A stretch of DNA of 64,000 nucleotides from Coxiella-like endosymbiont (GCF_030643785.1 NZ_CP094378.1:434001-498000); one strand, 5' to 3'. Positions 50,365 to 62,005 are shown, counted from the stretch's first letter. Program-made: numbers and translations. The notes: a model not told the origin generated them from the sequence alone.

Positions 50365-50430
50365 CCCTGGGATATCCTCTTAGTATTTCTTTTATAAAAA
50401 ATACTAACTTTAGGTATTGATTATAAATTA

Positions 50431-50459
50431 AGAATAATGCCTTCCCCTAATTAGGTCAA
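50431..50459 (-). promoter_or_regulatory. Predicted sigma70 promoter for zapB-like-zapA-6S
   Basis: On the minus strand TTGACC (50459-50454) and TATTCT (50436-50431) are 17 bp apart, 67 bp upstream of the ZapB-like ATG. The leader contains a short AGTATT/AATACT inverted repeat. Confidence 0.55.
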
Positions 50460-50474
50460 CCTCACATAGTTTTC

Positions 50475-52270
50475 TCAGAGCGGTATTGTTGCTTGGTACA
50501 ACCAGTCATTTAATTTGTTATTCGATAATAAATCTTTTAATATAAGGTAAATTTGATGATGGTAATCATTAACCTGTTGAATTTCTTGTTCAGAAAGATC
50601 TGGTAGATTAATGAGTTTTCGACAATAGGGAACTAATGTAAGGTCTTCAAAGCCATAGAAAGGGCCGTGACCCATCATACTGTCGTTCGCTTTGAATTTT
50701 TCAGTAACCAAACAGAGGTTTTCAATTCGAATTCCATATTGATTGTTCATGTAAACGCCAGGCTCGTTGCTTACGATCATGCCTGGTTGCAGGGGAATTT
50801 GTGTATAGCGGGCCGTGATGGCTTGGGGTCCTTCATGCACGCACAAATAGCTCCCGACGCCATGTCCAGTCCCGTGACCATAATCTAGTGCCTCACGCCA
50901 CAAAAATTGGTGGGCAAAAGCGTTGAGGTGTTCCCCACACGTTCCTTTGGGGAAGATTGTGTGGCGAATCGCAAGGTGTCCTTTAAGGACTAAGGTATAA
51001 AGATGCATTTGTTCTTGCGTGGGATTTCCTAAGTGGATAGTACGAGTAATATCAGTAGTCCCTGAGAGATACTGCCCACCTGAATCGATCAAATAAAGTG
51101 TAGAATCATCAATAGAGATGTCAGTTTCTGGTGTAGCTGCATAATGTACGATGGCCCCATGAGAGCCGAAACCACTAATGCTGGGAAAGCTTAAATCTAA
51201 ACAGCGCGAGTCTTCTCGACGAAAGGCTTCCAATTTTTGAGCAGCTGTTATTTCACTCACGCCTTCTGGCCAGTGGTTTTCCAGCCAATGTAAAAAGCGC
51301 ACCATGGCGATAGCGTCAAGGATATGTGCTTTTTGCGCACCTTTTTTTCTACGGGATTTTTAAGTGCTTTGAGCAATGTAATAGGGGAGGGTTTATAAAT
51401 AAGATTTTTGGTATTTTTTAACTGTTTTCGAATCCACCAATTGGTTGTTTCAGGATCAATCCAAACACAGCAGGCCAAGTTGGCAAGGGCTTCGCCCAAA
51501 GTGTGATAAGATTTTATTTGGACCTTAATCTTTTTGAAGTAGATTTTATCCTCTTCAGTAAGCTTTTGTGGGTCTGTAAATAAGAAGGACTCATTTTGTG
51601 TGACTATGGCGTAGCTTAAAGCGAGTGGATTGTAATCAATATCGTTTCCTCGAATATTAAATAGCCAGGCAATAGCATCAAGAATATTCATTACCAGAAC
51701 ATCTGCGCTTTCGGATTGCAGAATTCTACGAAGAGTGACAAGTTTTTCTTCAGCACTTACACCAGCATATTGTTCGGGGTGGAGTCGAATGGGATAGTTT
51801 GGAAGTGCCGGACGATCTTTCCATAATTGGTCCACGAGATTATTGTCTACTAATAGAAGTTTTCCTTTCTGTGGGAGCAAGGCCTTCTCAATTTTTTCTA
51901 CTTGGTGGATGCTAATAACTTGAGGGTCTGTAGCAAAAATGATGGCCCCTTTTTGCTCACGCAACCATTGATCGATAACGGGCGTTTCACCTTGACCCAT
52001 TTTCATTAATTCAAAAAGCGTGCTATCAAGCTGCTGTTCTGCTTGTAAGAAATACCGAGGGTCGGTCCATAGAAAGGCATTATCCATTCCCACAATGACG
52101 TCTCCTGCGGATCCTGTAAATCCACTAATCCAAGCTCGACGTTGCCAACAAGGAGGGAGGTATTCATTTTTATGGGGGTCAGTGGCGGGAATATAGTAAT
52201 AATAGGCACCAATTTCTCGCATTAATTGTCGTAATTGGAATAATCGATTTTTAATGAAGCTGTTGGTCAT
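50475..52270 (-). CDS. Xaa-Pro aminopeptidase (M24B), one frameshift
   Basis: Metallopeptidase removing N-terminal residues before proline; this is the long, three-domain form related to eukaryotic aminopeptidase P. The start is ATG 52270 (MTNSFIKNRLFQLRQLM); the open frame further upstream overlaps ubiH. 'FTGSAGDVIV' and 'AFLWTDPRYFLQAEQQ' are typical of the N-domains. The catalytic domain has 'LYLIDSGGQYLSGTTDITRT' (metal Asp), 'GHGTGHGVGSYL', 'SNEPGVYM' and 'GIRIENLCLV'. The frame breaks at an A7 run (plus-strand T run 51342-51348); an eighth A joins the halves, giving about 599 aa. All metal ligands are present. Confidence 0.86.
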
Positions 52271-52385
52271 GGTAATTTCCTGTACTTGAAAGTCGTCATC
52301 ATACTCAATTTTACCCCCTCTCGCGAGGCCGGGTTTTAGTTTGGTGAAAGTTAAAAGTATCTCAAATTGGCGCTGGCATGATAGG

Positions 52386-53630
52386 ATGCTTGCTATGCCA
52401 GTTTCTAAAAACAAATCAGACCTCATTATTATTGGTGCAGGTCTTGTCGGGAGAAGTTTAGCAGTTTCTATGCAAAATCAGGGGCTGCAAGTCAAAATTT
52501 TAGAGCATCATTTGCCCGAGGCAACTTTAGCTCTTCAGAAAGATATGAGGCCTATTACACTTTCGTATGCTAGCTATCAAATATTACAAACATTAGGTGT
52601 ATGGGAAGACCTGGCTGCTGAATCTTGTCCTATTTCTACCGTCCACGTTTCTGATCAAGGTGCATTAGGCACCTTACGTTTTCGAGCCAGTGAATTAAGA
52701 GTTCCCGCTTTAGGTTATGTAGTTCCTTTTTATAAATTACAGCACGTACTTTATCAACGATCGGCCTCTCAAAAGAATGTAGAAATTATCCCCATTACTA
52801 AAATTCTTGCTATTCATTGTGGTGGGGTAGCTTCGGTTAATTGTCTGACTGTTGAGGGAGAAAAAGATCTGCAAACAAATTTGCTCGTTGCTGCGGACGG
52901 AACCCAATCTACAGCGCGGCGATTATTAAATATTCCTACAGAAGAAAAAAATGAAAATGAAGTTGCACTGATTGCCTCAATAGAATTAGCAAAACCACAT
53001 AATCAAACTGCCTATGAGCGATTTACGCGGCAAGGAACGCTGGCTATTTTACCGCTCTTTAACCAGAGTCAGTGTCGTTTAGTTTGGTCTTTGTCGAAAC
53101 AATTGGCTGACAAAGTTAGTGGTTGGTCTAATGAGGAATTTCAAAGTAAGGTTCAGAAAATCTTTAAAAATCGTTTAGGAGAAATTAAATTGCTTAAACG
53201 AGGGAAGCAATTCCCTTTACAGCTACTAATTGCTAAAGAACAAATTCGTCCAAGCTTTGTTTTATTAGGAAATGCTGCCCATACCCTTTATCCCATTGCT
53301 GCTCAGGGTTTTAATTTAGGATTACGAGATGTGGCAGCGCTCAGCGAATTGATAGTCTCTGCTTATCAGAAGCATAAACTTTTGGGAGAAATTAATATTT
53401 TACAAGAATATATTAAATGGCGTAAAGAGGATCAGGATCGAATAATTGGATTAACTCGAAATATTTCACAATGGTTTGGCTTACAATTACCTTTGGCGAA
53501 TCAAGTCCGAGGTTTAGGATTGTTAGCGACAGAATTGTTGCCCCCGATTAAAAATCAATTGGCCAAACGCTTGCTTGGTTTAGCGGGACGTTTGCCTAAA
53601 CTAGTGCGAGGTGAACTCGAATGGATGTGA
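52386..53630 (+). CDS. ubiH: Ubiquinone-synthesis FAD hydroxylase UbiH
   Basis: FAD monooxygenase that hydroxylates the ubiquinone ring (2-octaprenyl-6-methoxyphenol step). 'DLIIIGAGLVGRSLAVSM' is the FAD-binding GxGxxG fold, 'LLVAADGTQSTARRLL' the DG motif, and 'VLLGNAAHTLYPIAAQGFNL' the second FAD motif. The start is taken as ATG 52386 or 52395; the open frame begins 45 bp earlier without similarity. About 414 aa (E. coli 392). Intact. The next hydroxylase gene overlaps its last 10 bases. Confidence 0.92.
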   Translation: MLAMPVSKNKSDLIIIGAGLVGRSLAVSMQNQGLQVKILEHHLPEATLALQKDMRPITLSYASYQILQTLGVWEDLAAESCPISTVHVSDQGALGTLRFRASELRVPALGYVVPFYKLQHVLYQRSASQKNVEIIPITKILAIHCGGVASVNCLTVEGEKDLQTNLLVAADGTQSTARRLLNIPTEEKNENEVALIASIELAKPHNQTAYERFTRQGTLAILPLFNQSQCRLVWSLSKQLADKVSGWSNEEFQSKVQKIFKNRLGEIKLLKRGKQFPLQLLIAKEQIRPSFVLLGNAAHTLYPIAAQGFNLGLRDVAALSELIVSAYQKHKLLGEINILQEYIKWRKEDQDRIIGLTRNISQWFGLQLPLANQVRGLGLLATELLPPIKNQLAKRLLGLAGRLPKLVRGELEWM

Positions 53631-54846
53631 CAACACGGTCTGAATTGATATCCGTCGCCATTATTGGTGGCGGGATGGTGGGGCTATTATTAGCAGCGTT
53701 ATTAGCAAATGCAGAAATAAAAGTTACCCTTATTGAAGCAAAAAAACCTTTGTTGCGTTGTAGTAAAGATAGTTTAGATTCTCGTGTAAGTGCAATTAAC
53801 GCAGTTTCCAGACGATTATTAAAAAAATTAATTGTTGGCAGGATATTCGCAAGTCAACTTATTCTCCTTTAGTTAAATTGGATGTGTGGGATAGCTCTGG
53901 TGGAGGAGAAATTATTTTTGACAGCGCCGACGTTGGTGCATCCGATTTGGGCGTCATTGTCGAAAACCGGGAGATTGTTCGAGTTCTCTGGCAAAAATTA
54001 CAAGAGGATCCCTTAGTCAAATTTATTTGCCCAGCTCAACCTTGGAACCTCTCATCTTTTGATGAATGTATTGCTCTTGAGTTAGATAATCAAAAAACAA
54101 TTCAGACTTCACTGCTCGTAGGAGCCGACGGTTCAGCCTCATGGCTTCGTGAGCAAATGAATATTAATATACAAAAGCGTTCTTACGAACAAAGCGCCGT
54201 CGTCGCCGTCGTTAAAACCAAAAATCCTCATGAACAAACGGGTTGGCAAGCGTTTTTACCAGACGCTGTGTTAGCTTTATTACCTTTAGCCGATCCCCAT
54301 AATTGTGCCATTGTTTGCTCGGTTTCTCCAGAAGAAGCAACCCAATTAATAGCCGCCGATGAAAAATCATTTAATGCCAAAATAAATAGTCCTTTTGGGT
54401 TACGATTAGGTGAGATTCAGCGGCTAACGCAACCCAAATCTATCCCCTTAATAATGCGTCATGCAAAAAAATATTTAGATTCTCGCAGGGTATTAATCGG
54501 TGATGCAGCGCATACGATTCATCCTCTAGCAGGACAGGGAGTTAATTTGGGTTTTATGGATGCCGCTTGTTTAGCGCAATGCATTATTGACGCTCATCAT
54601 GAAAAATGTGACGTGGGTAGTTTTCGGGTTTTGCGTCGCTATGAGCGTTGGCGCAAAGGAGATAACGTTATGATGCTAGCAGCCATGCAATTCTTTAAAG
54701 AATGCTTTGGCACTCAATCGCCTTTTATTGTTCAAGCGCGCAATATGGGATTGACAATGACTAATCGACTTAATTTCCTCAAAAACTATTTTATGAAAAT
54801 TGCGATGGGTGAGTCACTCGATTTGCCTGATTTAATTAGGCGTTAA
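53621..54846 (+). CDS. Ubiquinone-synthesis FAD hydroxylase (UbiI/UbiF-like), one frameshift
   Basis: Second flavin monooxygenase of the same family, paired with ubiH as visC is in E. coli. 'VAIIGGGMVGLLLAALLANA' binds FAD, then 'DSLDSRVSAIN' (family motif), 'SLLVGADGSASWLREQM', and 'VLIGDAAHTIHPLAGQGVNL'. The frame breaks at an A7 run (53821-53827); an eighth A joins 'RRLLKK' to 'INCWQDIRKSTYSPLVKLDV'. Repaired length about 408 aa. UbiI and UbiF cannot be told apart from sequence alone here. Confidence 0.85.
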
Positions 54847-54879
54847 ATTAATTAAAATAAAATTAATTTTTCTTGATTA

Positions 54880-54907
54880 TTGACGTTAAAGATCGGTGTG
54901 ATAAAGT
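54880..54907 (+). promoter_or_regulatory. Predicted sigma70 promoter
   Basis: TTGACG (54880-54885) and TAAAGT (54902-54907) with a 16-bp spacer lie ahead of the start codon at 54937, which has an AAGGAG ribosome-binding site. Confidence 0.5.
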
Positions 54908-54936
54908 CAGGCTTCACCAATTATAAGGAGATTTTT

Positions 54937-55800
54937 ATGAGACACCCTGTTAAAACCATTGTACGTCAAACTCTCTTTGATTTTGATTTGAAAAATTAGA
55001 AGAAAATTAGAAGAAATGGTTTCCTGAAATGATTTCCTCCTTAGTTTTAATCGGCGGTTCCAGGGGACGGTTTGTTACTTTAGTGTGAAAGAAAAAGTGG
55101 TTAGGTCTTTTGTAGAGAACCATATTTTCACCACTGACCATCGTATTTTGGAAGAACTCATTATTGTGCCCGCTGCATGAGTTGCTTGCCTTTGGGGTTA
55201 TCAGATCTATCTGGTGGACTTGGTAGCCCGCACTATTATAATCTTCGTCAGTTTGTCCCTGCCTTCGGATCAAACACCCTTAACCCCAGAAGGGATAGAG
55301 GAAATGGGTCGATTGCCTCAATCGGAAAGTTTCAAAGTGGTAAAATCAAATTCTAACGTCCGAAAAAAACCATGACTATCGTTTTTGGCAATCAGTGGCT
55401 AATATCCTATTTAGCCAGTGCTCCTCCATTGATTCTATTAGTGGTGCGATATTTGAATTAGTAATAAAGATAATTTAATTTCTTCATAAGAATACAAGGC
55501 TATTTATAGCATTTGTTCTATTGTTCTATTGCCTTGGTAGCGCTGGTCAGTTATGCATTAACTAACTTAGTTGAAATGATGCAAGAGGAATAAGTACTTA
55601 GTAGACGGAAGAAAGCGTCCCGTACGAGTTTTGCTCTGGAACGAAGAACAGACAGATGAAGCTGAAACCATGTTCGCGCCGGCTGTTTTATTGAGGGCCA
55701 TCCCTCTTGGCCTTTAAAACCACTAAAGAGTTATTAGTAAATTAATCATGATATCGCCCTAAGACTAAACATTAGGTGGGAATCATTGGTTGTGCTACAC
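54937..55800 (+). pseudogene. Decayed gene(s) of unknown function
   Basis: From ATG 54937 the sequence reads MRHPVKTIVRQTLFDFDLKN and stops; other frames show 'WFPEMISSLVLIGGSRG', 'SFVENHIFTTDHRILEELII', 'TPEGIEEMGRLPQSE', then a membrane-like part 'LVALVSYALTNLVEMMQEE' and 'RKRPVRVLLWNEEQTDEAE'. I do not recognise a family; one or two genes are possible. Short duplications occur around 54990-55015 and 55515-55535. Promoter and ribosome-binding site remain in good form. Confidence 0.45.
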
Positions 55801-55810
55801 TTTTTCACTT

Positions 55811-57522
55811 ATGAAAGTTAGTCAATTTTTTTAGCTACTGTTAAAGAAATCCCTTCAGATGCCGAACTTACCAGCCATCGATTGATGATTCGTGCGGGCA
55901 TGTTACGTAAATTGGCGAGCGGTTTATATACCTGGTTGCCCTTAGGGTTACGTGTTTTAAAAAAAGTGGAAAACATTGTTCGGGAAGAAATGAATCGGAG
56001 TGGTGCGCTAGAATTATTAATGCCTATAGTGCAACCGGCGAACTTATGGCAAGAATCGAATCGCTGGGAAGCTTACGAAGCTGAATTATTAAGAATTATT
56101 GATCGGCATGAGAATGCATTTTGTTTTGGTCCTACCCACGAAGAAGTAATTACGGATGTCGCTCGCCAGGAATTGCGTAGTTATAAACAATTACCTGTTA
56201 ATTTTTACCAGATCCAAACTAAATTTCGCGATGAAATTCGTCCCCGATTTGGGGTAATGCGTTCCCGTGAATTTTTAATGAAAGATGCTTATTCTTTTGA
56301 TCCCGATAAAAAGGGGATGCAAGCGGCTTACAATAAAATGTATGACGCTTATGTGCGTATATTTACTCGTTTGGGATTAAATTTTCGTGCAGTATTAGCG
56401 GATACTGGTGCTATTGGTGGTGACTATTCTCACGAATTTCAAGTGCTGGCCGATGTGGGTGAAGATGTTGTGGTTTATAGCGATGAAAGTGGTTACGCGG
56501 CCAACATTGAAAAAGCGAGCGCTCAGGCGCCGCAAAGTGAACGACCAGCACCTACGGCTGACATGACAAAAATAGCAACCCTCAACGTTCGTACAATTAA
56601 ACAATTAGCGAAGACATGCAATATTTTCCCGGAAAAAGGCGTCAAAACCTTTATCGTGAAAGGAGAAAAATCTCCTTTTGTGGCGCTTATTTTACGAGGT
56701 GATCACGAATTAAATACGGTAAAAGCCCAGAACCTAGCCGGCGTCGCTTCTCCATTGGTTTTTGCCAATACAAAAGAAATTAGGGAAACTATTGGTGCTA
56801 GGCCTGGATCTTTGGGGCCTGTGAATTTGCCGCTTCCCTATATCGTGGATCGAGACGCTGCGCATTTGGCTGATTTTTGTTGCGGAGCCAACGAAGATGA
56901 TTTTCATTTTATAAACGTTAATTGGGATCGTGATGTTCCTTTAGGAGAAGTGGCTGATCTTCGGAATGTGGTTGCAGGGGATCAAAGTCCTGATGGTAAA
57001 GGTCACTTGCGTTTTGCTCGGGGAATTGAGGTGGGTCAAGTGTTTCAACTTGGTGAAAAATATAGTCGTAAAATGAAGGCCACAATTATCGATGAAACGG
57101 GGAAAAGCTGCTATATGCAAATGGGCTGTTATGGAATCGGTGTTTCGCGAACGGTGGCGGCAGCAATCGAGCAGAATCATGATGAAGCCGGAATTATTTG
57201 GCCTGAAGCAATGGCTCCTTTTTCAATAGCTTTAATTGGTCTCAATAGGCATAAGTCTTATCGGGTGCAGACAGCTTGTGAACAAATCTACCATGAGTTC
57301 ATCGAAGCAGGTTTTGACGTACTCTGGGATGATCGCAAAGAACAACCAGGTGTCATGTTTGCCGACATGGATTTAATAGGTATTCCACATCGATTAGTAA
57401 TTAGTGAGCGTGGTTTGGATAAAGATACTTTGGAGTATAAATTTCGTCAAAACCATGAAGTAGAAGATTTACCCATTAAGCACCTAGCGGTTTTATTTAA
57501 AGAAAAAACCGAGTGGAACTAA
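55811..57522 (+). CDS. proS: Prolyl-tRNA synthetase, one frameshift at the N-terminus
   Basis: Class II synthetase with a cis-editing domain, charging tRNA-Pro. The true start is ATG 55811 (MKVSQFF); a T7 run (55826-55832) then produces an immediate TAG, while eight T gives '[20 protein letters not shown]' and joins the long open body. Motif 1 is near '[18 protein letters not shown]', motif 2 '[20 protein letters not shown]', editing domain about residues 220-400 ('[20 protein letters not shown]'), motif 3 '[14 protein letters not shown]', then the anticodon domain. Repaired length about 570 aa (E. coli 572). Essential, so probably expressed. Confidence 0.92.
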
Positions 57523-57540
57523 ATTCGTTAAATTCGAAAT

Positions 57541-59637
57541 GCGAAGAGTCCACACTGGATTTACGGTGGTTAACCGTTTGCTCTCATTTAATTATCTTAC
57601 TGGGGTGGGTGGGGTCAGCATAGCTTGCTTACAAGCAGCCATCGCATCCATGACGAATAGCATCATCATGGTTGTTAAGAGTTTTTTTATTTTTATAGTA
57701 GTTCCTCTGAGTTATTGTGCATTTTATCTCTTCCTGTTTAAAGAGATTCACCTAAATAAATCTAGCACAAATTTAAAAGAAAGAATACCGCCTTCTTTGC
57801 AGACGATTACTCTGTCGTTGGGCAGGGTAGTTTTTCACTGCTAATGCATGCATTTACTTCTTTATTGGTTTTAATTACCTTTTCTACTTATCCAATTTTT
57901 CTACTTATCCAATTTTGATTCCATTCCTTTGTGGTGACTCACATGGGAGTGATTCTAGGTTGGGTTTTTATGCTAACAGGACTTTTCGGTCAATCGGCCT
58001 GCTTCGCATTTTTGTGCTCCTTGTCGGTATTAGCCTTTTTTTTGTGGCAGATAGATGCGCTTGTTTATCATCTCTATCATTACCACTTAGTCCGCGGGGC
58101 ACGGGGGCGTAGTATGGCAAATTATCGGAGTAAGGGCTTTTAATCAAGCCTTGAAATTATGATAGATTGAGTGGAGCAGCGTGGTTGTAATTGGTTTGTT
58201 ATTAATTGGTTTGGAAACAAGCCATTGCCTTTATGTATGGTAAAAAGTAAATAACAAAACTTGGCGGCATAGTTGGTTGTTTGGTCTCGTTTTTGCGGCA
58301 TGCTTATTTTTATCTTACAGATTAACGCTGGCTACAACCGCAGCAGATGTAATTGAAGATGTTAGTCCTCAAAGTAGTAATCATGTTCTCGTAATGGAAG
58401 CGCAAGTTATTCCTTATTACAATGCTGTACTCGGTTTATTATTACCTGTAAAAGATTCCAGCTTAGAATTGGAAACCCTGGATGATAGTTTTTGTGCAAA
58501 ATGTGCAAGTGGCTAAGCCTCTCAATTATCCTTTGCATTCTCTTCTCTACAATGTCGACTACCTCAAAACCCTTACAATATTGTTATTATAGCGTTAGAC
58601 GCGTGGCGATTTGACATAACTTTAAGGTAACACTGAACATTTATCGATTTTCCAAAAAATCTTGGGTATTTCGAGATAATTTAAGTGGCGAAAATTGCAT
58701 GCGTTCTAGGATTTTCTCTTTATTTTACAGCCTTCCAGCTAACTATTGGACCGCAGTGTTGAAACAACATCGTTCTCCTATCTTTATTCATCAATATTCA
58801 TCAATTAATTCATGAATTATTAAATATTAAAAGATTATTATCAGACCGATATTTTTCGAAGTACTTCTTTGCATTATCCCGCTTTTGATGAAACAGTGTT
58901 TCATTAAATAAAAAATTTACAGATCAATATACCCAGGCGCTGAATCTTTATGACCGTGGTCGACGTATCACGCAAGAATTTAAACATTTTATCAACTATA
59001 TAAACCTCAAAAAGAAACCTTAAAAAGCCTTTTTTAGTTTTGTTTTTTATGATGAAATACACAATTATTGCGAGTCATCGGGTAAATTACCCAAAACCCT
59101 TCCAATCTGCTATAAAAGTTTGCAATCGTTTATTGTTAAACAATTCTACTGACCTGTTACCTTAATTTAAAAATGCGGCGCATTTTGATGATGCTTTAGT
59201 AGGGCAGGTAGGTATTACAAGCGCTGAAAGGCCATCAGTTATTAAAAAATACCATTGTGATTATCACTGCGGATCTTGGCGAAGAATTTAATGAAAATCA
59301 TCAGAACCTATTGGGGACATGCGAGCGATTATACACCCGTGGCAAGTGCATACACCTTTGATCATATATTAGCCTGCTAAAAAGCCTAAAATAAATTATC
59401 GAAACAGTCATTACGATGTGATCCCCTCCCTAATGCAAGGAGTGCTGAATTGTCAAAATCTCATGTTGGACTACAGTATTGGAAAATCTTTGCTCAAAAA
59501 AGAAGAACACTCTCCTCTCATTATCAATAGCTATATTGACTATGGGATTGTAAGCCTGAAACAAGTAACTCGGATCTATCTTGAAGAAAATTATGCCATT
59601 CTTTATCCTAATGGTAAATATGTTCTTGGGGTCTAAT
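57541..59637 (+). pseudogene. YejM/PbgA-like DUF3413-sulfatase membrane protein, decayed (copy 1)
   Basis: Inner-membrane protein with an N-terminal helical domain and a periplasmic sulfatase-fold domain; relatives control LPS levels. N-terminal helices appear at 57541-58600 ('LLSFNYLTGVGGVSIACL', 'VILGWVFMLTGLFGQ', 'IDALVYHLYHYHLVRG'). The sulfatase part reads 'IVIIALDAWRFDI', 'NIYRFSKKSWVFRDNLSGGN', 'ANYWTAVLKQHRSPIFI', 'NTIVIITADLGEEFNENH' and 'YDVIPSLMQGVLNCQNLML', ending at 59637 ('YPNGKYVLGV'). Many stops and shifts, and a 17-bp duplication at 57884-57916. It follows proS. Confidence 0.82.
57884..57916. repeat. 17-bp tandem duplication
   Basis: CTACTTATCCAATTTT occurs twice at a spacing of 17 bp in the membrane part of the first decayed sulfatase gene. 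Confidence 0.85.
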
Positions 59638-60080
59638 TTGGATACTAAAATGTTGGAGAATGTATTTAATATTTTAAATAGATTTTTCCGATAAATATTC
59701 TTAAAAGAAAGTCGCGCCATGTGATTATCTATCCATAAACAGCTGCAATAGCAAGTGCAATACAGGATAAATATACAAAGAAGCGAAAGAGAACGGGGAT
59801 ACGATTCTCTACAACGCGACTGGTATGTCATTGGGAAATTGTAGAGTTCTTCTTTAACGAGAACCAATGCTGATCACAGAAAAATACCATTAAATTGATT
59901 CCTCCTTAGATAGCCTTTTTTATGGATTATGGTAGGATTGTGAGAGTGCTAGTCCAAGCAGAGACAGAAAATTACACACTGTCCTAGGTGGTTAACTCAT
60001 CAATCTTCTATCTCACAGACTATTCATTCGATAATAGATGCTTCTAGCGACGACTATAAGGAATCTGTCATGTCTCAATC
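59638..60080. other. Spacer between the two decayed sulfatase genes
   Basis: About 440 bp without a gene that I can support. A 145-codon open frame on the minus strand (59430-59867) covers the 3' end of copy 1 and looks like a shadow. Confidence 0.45.
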
Positions 60081-61981
60081 ACCCGCCCAATCCCGACGGT
60101 GCTTTATACCGTTGGGCAGGATAGTTTTTTAATTAATACGTTCCTGGATCCTATTAATTGGTCTTAATTATTTTCGAATGCTCCCAAATTTTACTCAATA
60201 AATGGTATTACGGTAGGTGGCATAGCATTAGGATGGATATTTTTAATTGCTTCATTCATCACTCAACCAGGAGTTTTGTTCTTTTTTGGTTGCTTGATTG
60301 TAATTAGAATAATCACTCTATTCTCCTGCCGATGGCTTAGATTTACATTAGGTATCATTTTTACCTCATTACTCGTTGCTGCTTTGATTATTGATAGTGT
60401 GACTTTTGACTTGTATCACATGCACTATCTCAGTGTAGGATAGCGTATTTTTTAAGCCGATGCTTTTATCAGAAGTAATTTCATTATCACTACTGGAGCA
60501 AATTTTATTAGTTGGCTTAGTTATTATTTTACTCGTAGTGGAGTATTTCGTTGCTTTATTAGTATGGCGGTAGAGTGGTTAAAGAAAATAAAAGATATCG
60601 AGGGTATGTTTTTACTGGTAGTTTAATAACCTTCTTCCTGGATTCTTATAGTTGCATGTTTGTTGCAACAGCGATGACCTACCGACATTGGTTTAGCCCT
60701 ATCGATAATCATATTGTTTTAAAAGCAGTGCGAATTTTTCCTTATTATGACGAGATCTACGAATTATTAATGCCAGGTGCTCTTAGTATCAGACGAATTT
60801 TAACACCAAAAGCCGAAGTTTATTTTTACGAGAAATAAATCACTCACATAAATATCCTTTCCATCCACTTCAATGTAGCATCTATAAGAAATTATTAAAC
60901 GTACTCATTATATTGATATCTGGCGTTCTGATATCTGGCGTTATGATGCCATGAATAAAATATACACACGCCTAACATTTATAACGCCTAACATTTATAA
61001 ATTTTTTCAAGGAAGGTTGCAATTTAAAAATCACTGGAGTGGGACAATTGTACCTAACCTAGATTAGTATCCCTTTTTATGGGATACCGGATAATTATTG
61101 GTGAGCTTTTTTAAGTCAGATCGACAACCTTTATTAATCCATCAATTTTTAAAAAATAATTATCAAATGGAGATTTTCACCAGTGCCTCTCTAAATTTTC
61201 CAGTATTTGACAAAATTATTTTTACGGAAATAAAACACATGTTAATGTGGACGCCTGGAAATAATACGGTGGCTCGTGGCTCGTGATCGTGCTATTACTC
61301 GCGAATTTGACTAATTTTTAAAAAATCGATAACCGGATCGACTTTTTTGGGATTCATTCTTTATATAATTATTGTGCCTCTACTACACCATACTTATAAA
61401 CTTTTCCAACTTGCTGTTAAACAGTGCGATCGTTTTTCACTTACTCCCAATTCCGATTCAATTGCCTATGTCAATCGTTACCACAATGTCGTTTATTTTG
61501 TAGATAGTGAAGTTAAGAAAGTACTGGATGATTTAAAAAGCTATGATTTATTAAAAAATACGATTGTCATTTGTCATTATTACAGTGGATCACAATGAAC
61601 AACTTAAGGATGAGCGTATGGGGTACTGGGTTCATGCTAGTGCTTATTGGCTGGGAAAAAACTACAGATTTATTCCTATCTTACCTCCCATTATGATATT
61701 GTGCTACTCTGCTAACAGAAATACTTCGGTTGCAAAAACTCCCTCTCTGATTATACTGTGGGCCATTCTTTGTTTACTGCAGGATCTCGTCCCTTTTTAA
61801 TTTTAGAGAGTTATGTGGATTATGCTGCTGTCCTTACAAAGGATCAGATAACGCGTAATTTACCTTTTGGTGGCGATTATATAATTAATTATCTTAACGG
61901 TCGTCCGAGTATGGGGCGCATTTAGATAAGAATATGTTACAACAAGTATTGGAAGAATTACAAAAATATTTCCAATACTAA
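60080..61981 (+). pseudogene. YejM/PbgA-like DUF3413-sulfatase membrane protein, decayed (copy 2)
   Basis: A paralogue of the preceding remnant. The shared 'GQDSFLINTF' and 'ITVGGIALGWIFLIASFITQ' correspond to 'GQGSF' and 'VILGWVFMLTGLF' in copy 1. The sulfatase part has 'LNVLIILI', 'NIYKFFQGRLQFKNHWSGGN', 'KSDRQPLLIHQFLKNNYQME', 'FVDSEVKKVLDDLKSYDLLK', 'NTIVI' with 'TVDHNEQLKDERMGYW', and 'ITRNLPFGGDYIINYLNG' to the stop at 61979-61981. Several frames are needed. A 16-bp duplication (60969-61000) breaks the N-terminal part of the sulfatase domain. tolA starts 24 bp downstream. Confidence 0.82.
60969..61000. repeat. 16-bp perfect tandem duplication
   Basis: The unit CGCCTAACATTTATAA occurs twice in the second decayed sulfatase gene. 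Confidence 0.9.
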
Positions 61982-62005
61982 TGTTGATCTATTCTAGGAG
62001 ATTGA

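Noticed and set aside
59430-59867. 145-codon open frame on the minus strand
   Set aside because: It is antisense to the well-recognised 3' end of the first sulfatase remnant, with no family features and a composition typical of a shadow frame.
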